Shown here piece by piece: positions 45,870 through 54,230 of a stretch of 63,504 nucleotides of DNA. The DNA lies in assembly GCA_022781445.1 (NCBI GenBank), contig JALETQ010000027.1, positions 1 through 63,504 of the forward strand. Reading direction: 5' to 3'. The translations under genes were made by a program, and so were the position numbers. The notes beneath the pieces are model-generated. The model searched no databases, was not told the DNA's origin, and was given only the letters and a program-made list of their open reading frames with translations. The stretch is from Prevotella sp. GTDB taxonomy: Bacteria > Bacteroidota > Bacteroidia > Bacteroidales > Bacteroidaceae. How positions within the stretch are numbered: the stretch's first letter is position 1; each line of letters starts with the position of its first letter.

Positions 45870-45957
45870 AAAAGTTGCCCTTTTACCTCGTCATCCATGC
45901 CCTTTTGCTTCACAAAACCTGCCCTTTGAGGCTTCAAAAGCCGGCCTTTGCAAAAAC
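45870..45957 (+). repeat. Tandem array, four units of 22 bp
   Basis: Units start at 45870, 45892, 45914 and 45936: AAAAGTTGCCCTTTTACC, CATCCATGCCCTTTTGC, AAAACCTGCCCTTTGAGG and AAAAGCCGGCCTTTGC. The spacing is exactly 22 each time. A dispersed-element head begins about 58 bp after it. Confidence 0.75.
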
Positions 45958-46014
45958 AGGCTTCTACTCATGACAAGTGCAGGGAAGTCCCATCGTTCAT
46001 TGATCGTCATTTCT

Positions 46015-46070
46015 TCCCAAACCGGCCATGAAAGTCCGAAACGGTTTTAGGTTGATTGTCGGGCAATTCC
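46015..46070 (+). repeat. Head copy of the dispersed intergenic element
   Basis: CCCAAACCGGCCATGAAAG, then TCCGAAACGGTTTTAGG and GATTGTCGGGCAATTCCG. It matches the heads near 16.0 and 21.4 kb. Confidence 0.6.
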
Positions 46071-46322
46071 GATATGGGTATATCCCCAACAGATCGTCAT
46101 AACGATCGGGTCAAACACCGTTCAATGTTCTTTTTCCGGCGCATTTATGCGTCGAATCACTAAAAAATCAATACTTTTGCACAAATTTTCCTCGTTATCA
46201 CTTTCAGCCATAAATCCTATCGGGATTTGGCCAAGATGGCGACCGGTCTGCCAGGCGATTGAATCCGGACAGGACAGGCCATCGTACCGCTTAGTCTGGC
46301 ATCTCATTGCGTTCACAACGCT

Positions 46323-46375
46323 TCCCGGCCGACAACCGAACAATACCGGTTCGGCCATTCGTGATCGATTTGGGC
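46323..46375 (-). repeat. Head copy of the dispersed intergenic element, inverted
   Basis: On the minus strand it starts GCCCAAATCGATCACGAA and continues GGCCGAACCGGTATTGTTCG. With the copy at 46015 it forms an inverted pair about 300 bp apart. The rest of the 45739-46546 gap has no gene. Confidence 0.55.
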
Positions 46376-46533
46376 TTATTGCTCGCTCACCCATTCGTGT
46401 CCGGAATGTTTGATGTCTGTGTACTGACGGCACATGTAGTCTTGGCCGGACGTGCCGGCTCCCGAAAGTTCTTGCGGAAAGTATGAGGCAAGAAAACTTC
46501 TGTTTCAAAGGGGCGGACTAACGGAAATATTTG

Positions 46534-46541
46534 TAACTTTG
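46534..46541 (+). promoter_or_regulatory. Promoter -7 box placed directly before the U32 gene
   Basis: TAACTTTG ends only 5 nt before the ATG at 46547, which would put transcription start at or near the start codon. Confidence 0.55.
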
Positions 46542-46546
46542 CAAAC

Positions 46547-47800
46547 ATGAACGGACCAATATCACAACGCTACGAAATCATGGCACCCGTCGGCTCGCGC
46601 GAAAGTCTCGTCGCGGCCATCCAAGCCGGTGCCGACTCGATATATTTCGGAATCGGACAACTCAACATGCGTGCCCACTCTGCCAACACTTTTACCATCA
46701 ACGACCTGCGCGAGATAGCCTCGATGTGTGCGCAACACGGCATCAAATCATACCTCACCGTGAACACCATCATTTATGGAGAAGACATTGCTGCGATGAA
46801 AGAAATCGTCGATGCCGCCAAGGATGCAGACATCACTGCGGTCATCGCATCGGACGTGGCCGTGATGATGTACTGCAACGAGGTGGGTGTAGAGGTACAC
46901 CTGTCTACCCAACTCAACATCACCAATATCGAATCGCTGAAATTTTATGCCCGCTTTGCCGATGTGGTGGTACTGGCGCGCGAACTGCAATTGGAACAGG
47001 TGGCCGACATATACCGCCAAATCGTGGAGCAAGACATTCGCGGCCCCCACGGCGACCTCATCCGCATCGAAATGTTCTGCCACGGTGCCCTGTGCATGGC
47101 GGTGTCGGGCAAGTGCTATCTGAGTCTTGACAACGAACATCGGTCGGCAAACCGCGGAGAATGTCTGCAACTGTGCCGACGCTCGTACATCGTGACCGAT
47201 GCCGAAACGGGTACCCAACTGGAGATAGACAACAAATACATCATGAGTCCCAAAGACCTCAAGACCATCCGCTTCATCGATAAAATGCTCGAAGCCGGTG
47301 TACGTGTGTTCAAGATTGAAGGCAGGGCAAGGGGACCCGAATATGTGTACAAGGTGGTGAAGTGTTATCGCGAAGCCATCAACAGCGTGGAAGAAGGCTC
47401 TTTCACGGAAGAGAAGAAAGACCGATGGGACGAAGAATTGGCTACAGTCTTTAACAGAGGCTTTTGGGATGGGTACTACCAAGGACAGAAACTGGGCGAA
47501 TGGAACAGGCACTACGGATCCAATGCCACGGAGAAGAAAATGCTGGTGGGCAAGGTCATCAAGTATTTCTCGAACCTGTCGGTTGCCGAAGTGGCAGTGC
47601 AGGCCACCGAAATGGCTGTCGGCGACGATCTGCTCATCACGGGTCCGACGACGGGCGTGATGTTTCTCAAGGCCGAAGAGATACGCTATGAACGCCAAAC
47701 GGTGAGTCAGGCAGAGAAAGGATGGCGGGTGTCGATACCCGTGCCGGGAAAGGTGCGCCCCAACGACAAGTTGTTCAAACTCGTCAAGAGCCTGTCGTGA
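46547..47800 (+). CDS. U32-family peptidase-like protein
   Basis: This is a 417-residue TIM-barrel protein of the U32 family. It begins RYEIMAPVGSRESLVAAIQ and has the Fe-S cysteine block FCHGALCMAVSGKC (Cys178, Cys183, Cys190), then NRGECLQLCRRSY (Cys206, Cys210). Most studied members, such as those acting in RNA hydroxylation or ubiquinone synthesis, are Fe-S enzymes rather than proteases. Which reaction this one performs cannot be told. The promoter box ends 5 nt before the start. A SufE gene lies 68 nt downstream. Confidence 0.9.
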   Translation: MNGPISQRYEIMAPVGSRESLVAAIQAGADSIYFGIGQLNMRAHSANTFTINDLREIASMCAQHGIKSYLTVNTIIYGEDIAAMKEIVDAAKDADITAVIASDVAVMMYCNEVGVEVHLSTQLNITNIESLKFYARFADVVVLARELQLEQVADIYRQIVEQDIRGPHGDLIRIEMFCHGALCMAVSGKCYLSLDNEHRSANRGECLQLCRRSYIVTDAETGTQLEIDNKYIMSPKDLKTIRFIDKMLEAGVRVFKIEGRARGPEYVYKVVKCYREAINSVEEGSFTEEKKDRWDEELATVFNRGFWDGYYQGQKLGEWNRHYGSNATEKKMLVGKVIKYFSNLSVAEVAVQATEMAVGDDLLITGPTTGVMFLKAEEIRYERQTVSQAEKGWRVSIPVPGKVRPNDKLFKLVKSLS

Positions 47801-47868
47801 ACATCCGGATCGCCGGGAGGCATGAACGAGTCATACCATAATTATATATATAACGAATCCCAATCATC

Positions 47869-48357
47869 ATGGAACACAACCAACACCCGATAACACCGGA
47901 GGAAGCTTCTCCGAATGAAATGACAAACATTCAGACCATCGACGAACTGCAAGACGAAGTCGTTGCCGAATTTGAAGGCTTCGACGACTGGATGGATCGC
48001 TACCAAATGCTCATTGACTTGGGCAATGACCTCGAACCTCTCGAGGATAAGTACAAAACCGGGCAAAACCTCATCGACGGCTGTCAGAGCCGGGTGTGGC
48101 TGCAAGCCGACAACCAAAACGGACGCATCGCACTCAGAGCCGAGAGCGATGCCCTCATCGTGAAAGGCATCATCGCCCTGCTCATCAGAGTTCTCAACCA
48201 TCATACGCCTGACGAAATTCTCCATGCCGACCTGTATTTCATCGACCGTATCGGACTGAAAGACCACCTGTCGCCCACCCGCAGCAATGGTCTGCTTGCC
48301 ATGATCAAGCAGATACGCCTGTACGCCCTCGCTTTCAAAAAACAGCAAGAGGCATGA
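47869..48357 (+). CDS. SufE-family sulfur acceptor protein
   Basis: This 162-residue protein has the sulfur-carrying cysteine in NLIDGCQSRVWLQ (Cys72) and the usual SufE blocks FDDWMDRYQMLIDLGNDL and EPLEDKYKTGQN. SufE takes persulfide from a SufS-type cysteine desulfurase for Fe-S cluster assembly. An ATG at residue 18 (47920) is an alternative start and gives the more usual length. The stop overlaps the TrmH gene start by 4 nt. Confidence 0.93.
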   Translation: MEHNQHPITPEEASPNEMTNIQTIDELQDEVVAEFEGFDDWMDRYQMLIDLGNDLEPLEDKYKTGQNLIDGCQSRVWLQADNQNGRIALRAESDALIVKGIIALLIRVLNHHTPDEILHADLYFIDRIGLKDHLSPTRSNGLLAMIKQIRLYALAFKKQQEA

Positions 48358-48935
48358 ACATGCGCAAGTTGCGTACCATCGAGATGAACCGCTTGTCGGT
48401 GGACGAATTCAGACAAGCCGAGAAATTGCCCCTCGCGGTAGTGCTTGACAATGTGCGTTCGCTCCACAACGTGGGGTCGGTATTCAGAAGCAGTGATGCT
48501 TTCCGCGTGCAAAAAGTCATCCTCTGTGGCATCACGGCCCGGCCTCCGCACAACGATATTCACAAGACTGCATTGGGTGCGGAAGACAGTGTGGCATGGG
48601 AATACCATGCCGATGCCTGCGATGCTGTGTCGAAATTGCGCGATGAAGGATGGTTTGTCTATGCCGTCGAACAGGCGGAAGGATCGGAAAATCTGCAAAA
48701 TCTCCATCTGAGCCACTGCCCCGACGGCAGGAAGCCAGCAGGCTACGCGGTTGTGTTGGGCAATGAAGTGAAAGGCGTACAGCAGTCGGTCATCGACCTT
48801 TGTCATGCGTGTCTGGAGATTCCGCAGTACGGTACCAAACATTCGCTGAATGTGTCGGTGGCTGCCGGCATCGTCATCTGGGAATTTGCCCGTCGCATGA
48901 CCTTATTGATGCCTGGTGAAGACGACCGGGCATAA
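48354..48935 (+). CDS. TrmH/SpoU-family RNA methyltransferase
   Basis: This 193-residue SPOUT methyltransferase has the knot motifs VLDNVRSLHNVGSVFRSSDA, VVLGNEVKGVQQSVIDL and IPQYGTKHSLNVSVAAGIV, which bind S-adenosylmethionine. It methylates a ribose in tRNA or rRNA; the target is not clear. The start overlaps sufE by 4 nt (ATGA), giving an operon of U32, SufE and TrmH, all plausibly linked to RNA modification or Fe-S maturation. Confidence 0.93.
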   Translation: MNMRKLRTIEMNRLSVDEFRQAEKLPLAVVLDNVRSLHNVGSVFRSSDAFRVQKVILCGITARPPHNDIHKTALGAEDSVAWEYHADACDAVSKLRDEGWFVYAVEQAEGSENLQNLHLSHCPDGRKPAGYAVVLGNEVKGVQQSVIDLCHACLEIPQYGTKHSLNVSVAAGIVIWEFARRMTLLMPGEDDRA

Positions 48936-48961
48936 GTGTGCGACAGGCTCACATGTAATTA

Positions 48962-49110
48962 ATCCCAAATCGACCATGAAGTCCGATCCGGGTTCGTTTG
49001 GTTGCCGGGCAGATGAGTGCCGGTTTGTTGAAGGTGTAGCGGGCTATGTCAAAACAAGCAGGCAGCCAAGATGTTGATATGCCGACGAAACCGGACGGAA
49101 AGTGTTGAGA
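48962..49110 (+). repeat. Copy of the dispersed intergenic element (full form)
   Basis: Blocks in order: CCCAAATCGACCATGAAG, CCGATCCGGGTTCG, GTTGCCGGGCAGATGAG, TGCCGGTTTGTTGAAGG, TGTAGCGGGCTATG, GCAGCCAAGATG and GACGGAAAGTGTTGAG. It occupies much of the 48936-49331 gap. Confidence 0.7.
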
Positions 49111-49297
49111 ACTGTAGGATTAAAGGGTTTAATGAACCGGTTGGGGTTAAGTCGGAGAGAAAATTTGTTTGCTCGCCCAACAACTCGTTCCGGCAAAGCC
49201 GACTCAGATAGCATGCGCATAAGTGTACGCTCCTCGTCAGTTCGGAATCATATGGCCAATTTGGAGCAAAACCCTTTGCCGAATAAAAATATTATGC

Positions 49298-49305
49298 TAT
49301 TTTTG
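49298..49305 (+). promoter_or_regulatory. Promoter for the YitT-family gene
   Basis: TATTTTTG (-7) with TTTG at 49275-49278 (-33), spaced exactly 19 nt; the start codon is 26 nt downstream. Confidence 0.65.
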
Positions 49306-49331
49306 CACGCGTTACCTAAAGTCTATCTTTC

Positions 49332-50252
49332 ATGTGTTCATCCGATAAAGCCTCTACCATTGACCGACAAGCCATATTCAGCCAAGCACGTGACTATCTC
49401 GTCATCTCATTCGGTCTGACTCTTTGCACCATCGGGTGGGTGGTATTCATGTTGCCCAACCACATTACGCAAGGAGGTATTCCGGGTATCTCGTCGGTTC
49501 TTGAATGGGGATTCGGTATACCGGTGCAGTACACTTACTTCATCGTCAACTTCGTTCTTCTTGCCATCGCTCTTCGCATTTTGGGATTGATGTTCTGCCT
49601 CAAAACCATTTATGGAGTCTTTTTGGTGACCTTTCTCGTTCCTTTCTTCCGAAGCCTGTCTGTCGGGACACAGATGCTTGCCACCCAGCCTTTCCTGGCA
49701 GCCGTAATCGGTGGTGCTTTCATGGGAACGGGTGTCGGCCTTTGCTTGTCGCGCAACGGCAGTACGGGAGGTACCGATGTCATTGCCGCGATGATCAACA
49801 AATATCGCGACATATCCCTGGGACAAATCATTCTTATGGTCGACGTGGGTGTCATTGCCTCGAGTTATTTCGTGTTGAAAGACTGGGAACAGGTGATCTA
49901 CGGTTATGTGGTACTCATTGTCGCCACGTTCTGCGTAGATCATGTCGTGAACCTTACCCGCCGTTCGGTGCAATTCTTCATTATCTCTGACAAATACGAA
50001 GAAATAGCCGAACAAATCAACAACAGTGTCAATCGTGGATGTACGGTCATCAACGGCAAAGGATTCTATTCGGGCAAGGAACTGCAGATGCTGTTTGTTC
50101 TTGCCAAACAGAGCGAGTCGGGTAAAGTGTTCGAACTTATCAACACCATCGACCCCCGGGCTTTTGTGTCACAGAGTGCCGTCATCGGTGTTTATGGCCA
50201 AGGCTTCGACAAGGTGAAAGCCAAACGGCGCACCGTCAAGAGAAAGGAGTAA
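49332..50252 (+). CDS. YitT-family membrane protein (DUF161/DUF2179)
   Basis: This 306-residue protein has an N-terminal soluble stretch and five or six transmembrane helices beginning DYLVISFGLTLCTIGWVVFM. The conserved TQGGIPGISSVL and GTGVGLCLSRNGSTGGTDVI segments are typical of YitT proteins. A C-terminal DUF2179 domain follows (FYSGKELQMLFVLAKQSE). Transport has been proposed for relatives but no substrate is settled. Confidence 0.9.
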   Translation: MCSSDKASTIDRQAIFSQARDYLVISFGLTLCTIGWVVFMLPNHITQGGIPGISSVLEWGFGIPVQYTYFIVNFVLLAIALRILGLMFCLKTIYGVFLVTFLVPFFRSLSVGTQMLATQPFLAAVIGGAFMGTGVGLCLSRNGSTGGTDVIAAMINKYRDISLGQIILMVDVGVIASSYFVLKDWEQVIYGYVVLIVATFCVDHVVNLTRRSVQFFIISDKYEEIAEQINNSVNRGCTVINGKGFYSGKELQMLFVLAKQSESGKVFELINTIDPRAFVSQSAVIGVYGQGFDKVKAKRRTVKRKE

Positions 50253-50384
50253 TCCCAGGTAAGTCCGAATACCGGATTCGATGTTTCATGCAGTTCGTGA
50301 CGTTTCGACCGTTATTGGGTAAAACCGGTTCGGGTCTGTTTCTTTTCAGATTGCAATATACATTAATAAGAAAGAATAATCATA

Positions 50385-51308
50385 ATGCCTTATTTCGGAG
50401 AGATACTTTCGTTGGTCGTTGCTGTTTGTTTCACGGCAGCTGCCTTGTTTTGTGAAGCAGCCACCAAGCGTGTGGGGGTTACCGTATTCAATGTTTACCG
50501 CATGGGTGTGTCGCTGCTTTTCTTGGCAATCGTGTTGCTGTTTCTTTCGGGCAGTCCCTATCCGCGTTATGCCGGTTGGGACACGTGGCTGTGGATGTTG
50601 GCTTCAGGAATCATCGGTTTCTTTTTGGGCGACTGGTGTCTGTTCAAGGGATACCTTGCCATCGGAGCTCGCTATGGGCAGTTGTTGTTCACTCTCAACC
50701 CCATCTTCGCAGTCTTGTCGGCGTGGTTGCTGCTGGGGCAGCGTCTGGCATGGACATCGTTCGTTGCCATTGCCGTCACCTTGTCGGGCATCATGATCTG
50801 TGTGTTGGGAAAGGGCGAAGGCAAAGGCATCTCCGTTCAGCTGCCGCTCAAAGGTGTCTTCTATGGGGTTGGTGCTGCAATAGGGCAGGGCTTGGGCTAT
50901 GTCGTGGGCATCGTGGGCATGAATCTTTATAAGGCAGATGCACCTGCGGCCTTTTCTTCGGATATACCCATCGCAGCCAATTTCATTCGTTGTGCCGCAG
51001 GTTTTGCGTGTTTCCTGCTTTGGCAAATGTCGGTTGGCGATCGTAGGCAGTTGTTTGCTGGCTTTCGTGACAGATCTTATCTACGCGTGGCATCGGCAGC
51101 CGTGCTTGCCGGTCCGATCTTAGGGGTGGTATTGTCGCTTGAGGCCGCCCGCCATTGCGATGCCGGCGTGGCAAGTACGCTGATGTCCACAACGCCCATC
51201 ATCATTCTCATTCCCACTTATTATCTCTACAAGCAAGCCATCACCGCCAAGATGCTTTTGGGCTCGGTGGTCACCGTGGTGGGTGTTTCACTGTTTTTCC
51301 TGCTTTGA
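50385..51308 (+). CDS. EamA/DMT-family transporter
   Basis: This 307-residue protein has ten predicted helices arranged as two EamA repeats. It starts PYFGEILSLVVAVCFTAAAL and ends AKMLLGSVVTVVGVSLFFLL. The GARYGQLLFTLNPIFAVLSA block in the first half is typical. Members of this superfamily move amino acids, nucleotide sugars or metabolites. The substrate is unknown. It lies 132 nt after the YitT gene and has no clear promoter of its own. Confidence 0.9.
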   Translation: MPYFGEILSLVVAVCFTAAALFCEAATKRVGVTVFNVYRMGVSLLFLAIVLLFLSGSPYPRYAGWDTWLWMLASGIIGFFLGDWCLFKGYLAIGARYGQLLFTLNPIFAVLSAWLLLGQRLAWTSFVAIAVTLSGIMICVLGKGEGKGISVQLPLKGVFYGVGAAIGQGLGYVVGIVGMNLYKADAPAAFSSDIPIAANFIRCAAGFACFLLWQMSVGDRRQLFAGFRDRSYLRVASAAVLAGPILGVVLSLEAARHCDAGVASTLMSTTPIIILIPTYYLYKQAITAKMLLGSVVTVVGVSLFFLL

Positions 51309-51551
51309 CAATGGCTTTTCTGTCGGCAAAGCCGAACAAAGTCCGTGTGTCATTTTTTTTCATCGATGGGACAAATGATAAAACTGACACGACATGATCT
51401 TGTGGGAAAATGTTAAAATTCGAATGCCGGAAAAATCGTCATTCCAACATTTATAAACATCGACGGCATTTCTTTACACAGGAAATAAAGATTAACTACC
51501 TCTCTTAACAATAAAATAAATAAAAAAAAGAAGTAGACTTGATTTTTTTTG
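51309..51551. other. AT-rich gap before the adhesin-like gene
   Basis: No gene or strong secondary structure is seen here. The promoter of the next gene starts at 51552. Confidence 0.4.
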
Positions 51552-51559
51552 TATATTTG
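51552..51559 (+). promoter_or_regulatory. Promoter -7 box for the adhesin-like protein
   Basis: TATATTTG fits TAnnTTTG in an AT-rich region; the leader to 51666 is 106 nt. No -33 box is clear. Confidence 0.5.
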
Positions 51560-51665
51560 CAACCGAATACAAACTACGCTTCTTTGTGAGACATTGGGGA
51601 GACGCTCGCGATATAAGCTAAAGAAAGATAAGCCAAGTTCCCCCATTTTTTAATCCTTAGTTATT

Positions 51666-53723
51666 ATGATGAAAAAAACTACCCTGTTGGCTGTGTTCAT
51701 GGCATCAACCGCCTTGTATGCACAGAACAGCGATGGCTTGAAAACCAGATCGAGCCTCACAACTAATTCCAATGCCACGATGACGAAAATCCTCAAGAAC
51801 GTCGAGAACCCTACCGAATATGGTACGCGGGTGGATATCTTGAAGGAAGATTTCTCGAAGATGGCAAGCGGTTCTCTTGATGAACCCGATTTGGAAACTG
51901 TCATCAACGACTACGAAATGAAACCCAATGCCTGGGAGAACATTCTACCCCAGTACACCCAAACACCCAACTGGGGCTCACGCTATGTATACTGTGCCGG
52001 TGGCCATGCGGCCATGATTCCCGAAGATGGCGGTGCCAGCCTCAACACGCCGATGCTTGACGGCTCGAAATATGACGGTGTGGCCTTTATAGAATTCAAA
52101 ATCCGCACCGGTATCCAGCAAGAATCTAATAACCTCGTCGTTGAAGGTGCCGAAACCAATAACATGACCGCTACTTGGCGTTTCCTCAAAAATAAATATT
52201 TGATTGAGGGTATCAACGACCAATGGCAAACCTATACCGTGCGATTTGACGAAGTTGGACCTACGACAATCTTCAATTTCGCATTGATGCAAAGACAACA
52301 AGGTGAACAGTTGGCTCCTGTTTTCTTCGACGAGCTGAATGTTTTCCAAATCAAACCCTATGTAGGCATGCCCACCATGCTTCCTCATACTAATTATAAA
52401 GGTAGTTCATTCACTGCAAACTGGACAGCCGTTGAAGGTGCCGAAAGCTACCTGCTCAATGTATATGCCGTTGAGGAAGAAACCGGTGTCAAGACCTATC
52501 TGTATCAAAACGAATCTGTGACCGGCAACAGTTTCGAGGTGAAGAACGCCATTTCGGGCGAAACCTACTATTACGATGCTCAAGCTGTGAAAGGTGACAA
52601 GAAATCGTTCCTTTCTCCCAATATCGAGGTGTTTAATCTTGAAATTCCCAAGATGTTCCCCAGCACCATCAAGGATGGCAAGTACACTGCCAAATGGGAC
52701 GAATCTCCTTCTGCAGAGCGTTATAACTACATGGCTTCTTACGATCGTGTGGCCAAAGCCGATGGAGAGTTTGTCGTTACGAAGGAAGACTTCACCGGTG
52801 TTACCGATGCCAATGGCAACCTCACCGGCTGGACGGTTGAAAATCCTGACTTTCATACATATGACGACTTCTATCTGAAAGAACTCAAACAAGCCGGCTG
52901 GCATCTCAAGAACGGTATGCCTTACACCGATTTTGTATGTGTGGACGGTTATCAATATGTATATAATAAAGAAGATGCCGGTTTGGTTTCACCCGAACTT
53001 GACCTCTCCAAGGATGGCGGTAAGTTCAATGTAAGCGTTAAGCTCTATGGTGTCATCGGTTCCATCTGGGACGCAAACAACGTAGAACATAAATATCAGA
53101 CCCAATGCGCTATCGCTTTGTTCAATTTCAACAAAGAAAAGGGTGACTACGAACAAGCTGAACTTATTTATCCCGAAGGTGTGAAAGAAGCATGGCAAGA
53201 CTTTACCGTTCAATTCACCAAAGGTTCTGCTATTTCCAAGATCGGTTTCTATGCCGTGAGAGGTCCTGAGAATCTCTATATCGACGATGTGAAGATTACT
53301 CAGAACTACAAAGCCGGTGAATCTCTCCGCGATCCTTTCCTCTTCTCTCGTTTCTATGAAGGATTGCAAATGGACGTGACTCTTCCCGGATTCACCTCGG
53401 GTGAAAAGATCTACCACAAGGTGAACGCCGTGAAAACCGGCAAAACCGGTATTGTCGAAACAGGCTATTGTGACTATGAATTCGTAGGTGTGAGCAATGC
53501 GGTCAACGGCATCGGCAATTTGAGCCTCGCTTCAGCCACCGTTCAGGTTATCGACGGTAAAATCATTGTGAACAATCCTGAAGGCAACGTCGTTAACCTC
53601 TACAGCGTAGACGGTGCACAGGTTGCAGCCGACAACAGTGGTAACAAAGAAGTTGTCTTCAATGCTGCTCGCGGTTCTTACATCGTGAAAGTAGGCAAAC
53701 AATCTGTAAAACTCACATTCTGA
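51666..53723 (+). CDS. Secreted choice-of-anchor J protein with T9SS-type C-terminus
   Basis: This 685-residue protein has a signal peptide (MKKTTLLAVFMASTALYAQ; the ATG at 51669 is equally possible). Two jelly-roll domains of the choice-of-anchor J (cleaved-adhesin) type are seen: one around ILKEDFSKMASGSLDEP and the other around VVTKEDFTGVTDANGNLTGW. Between them is an FN3-like domain (YKGSSFTANWTAVEGAESYL). The tail LYSVDGAQVAADNS then GSYIVKVGKQSVKLTF is a T9SS type A signal. It probably binds glycans or host proteins at the surface. It is closed by a strong terminator and stands alone. Confidence 0.85.
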   Translation: MMKKTTLLAVFMASTALYAQNSDGLKTRSSLTTNSNATMTKILKNVENPTEYGTRVDILKEDFSKMASGSLDEPDLETVINDYEMKPNAWENILPQYTQTPNWGSRYVYCAGGHAAMIPEDGGASLNTPMLDGSKYDGVAFIEFKIRTGIQQESNNLVVEGAETNNMTATWRFLKNKYLIEGINDQWQTYTVRFDEVGPTTIFNFALMQRQQGEQLAPVFFDELNVFQIKPYVGMPTMLPHTNYKGSSFTANWTAVEGAESYLLNVYAVEEETGVKTYLYQNESVTGNSFEVKNAISGETYYYDAQAVKGDKKSFLSPNIEVFNLEIPKMFPSTIKDGKYTAKWDESPSAERYNYMASYDRVAKADGEFVVTKEDFTGVTDANGNLTGWTVENPDFHTYDDFYLKELKQAGWHLKNGMPYTDFVCVDGYQYVYNKEDAGLVSPELDLSKDGGKFNVSVKLYGVIGSIWDANNVEHKYQTQCAIALFNFNKEKGDYEQAELIYPEGVKEAWQDFTVQFTKGSAISKIGFYAVRGPENLYIDDVKITQNYKAGESLRDPFLFSRFYEGLQMDVTLPGFTSGEKIYHKVNAVKTGKTGIVETGYCDYEFVGVSNAVNGIGNLSLASATVQVIDGKIIVNNPEGNVVNLYSVDGAQVAADNSGNKEVVFNAARGSYIVKVGKQSVKLTF

Positions 53724-53806
53724 TTCCCATTCAGATAATCTGCCCGTCGCTTCCCAACTCTGTATTGGGAGGTACGACAGACAAACACTTTTAGATTTGA
53801 CAAGCG

Positions 53807-53846
53807 AACCGCCCGCAATCTCTTTGGTTGTCGGGCGGTTTTATTT
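53807..53846 (+). terminator. Rho-independent terminator after the adhesin-like gene
   Basis: AACCGCCCG (53807-53815) pairs with CGGGCGGTT (53832-53840), followed by TTATTT. Confidence 0.85.
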
Positions 53847-53920
53847 CCTTGCCCGGGTCTGTGTTCTTGTCGATCTGAAAGGTAAGCGTATGCCGGGCTC
53901 ATGTAATTTGCAACTACAAC

Positions 53921-54098
53921 TACGAGGGTATGTCAAAACAGATAATGGAGAGAAGGGGCCTTCATATTGATGGTTCCATATCCTCTCTCAGCTCACTAAA
54001 ACAACTGCTACCATCAAGTTGTTGGCTTGTTGATAGCAGTTGTCCTTTACAAATGATAGTCGTCTTTTAGAGGAGTGGAGTTTTGACACACCCTCGTA
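53921..54098. mobile_element. MITE-like element with 19-bp terminal inverted repeats
   Basis: The left end TACGAGGGTATGTCAAAAC (53921-53939) and the right end (54080-54098) match at 18 of 19 positions in inverted orientation. The 178-bp element carries no ORF. Inside, 54001-54017 and 54027-54043 form a long imperfect hairpin (15 of 17 paired). The ends resemble those of insertion sequences common in Bacteroidota (GAGGGTGTGTCAAAA type). No clear target-site duplication is seen. Confidence 0.7.
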
Positions 54099-54230
54099 TA
54101 CATGAAGCGCGTTGTTGTCGTTGAGGTTTCCGTCAATGTGGCAACAATGGCAGAAATGAAACCCATGGGAGCAAATTCTTTCTTGCAGTCTCTGAATTGA
54201 ACTTGTTGCGCCCCGATTTATCCGTCCTGT

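Noticed and set aside
45697..46050. 117-codon frame after rubredoxin
   Set aside because: It starts inside the terminator and crosses the array and the dispersed element.
54102..54200. 32-codon frame next to the MITE-like element
   Set aside because: Too short and without features; could be a transposase or lipoprotein scrap but nothing supports it.
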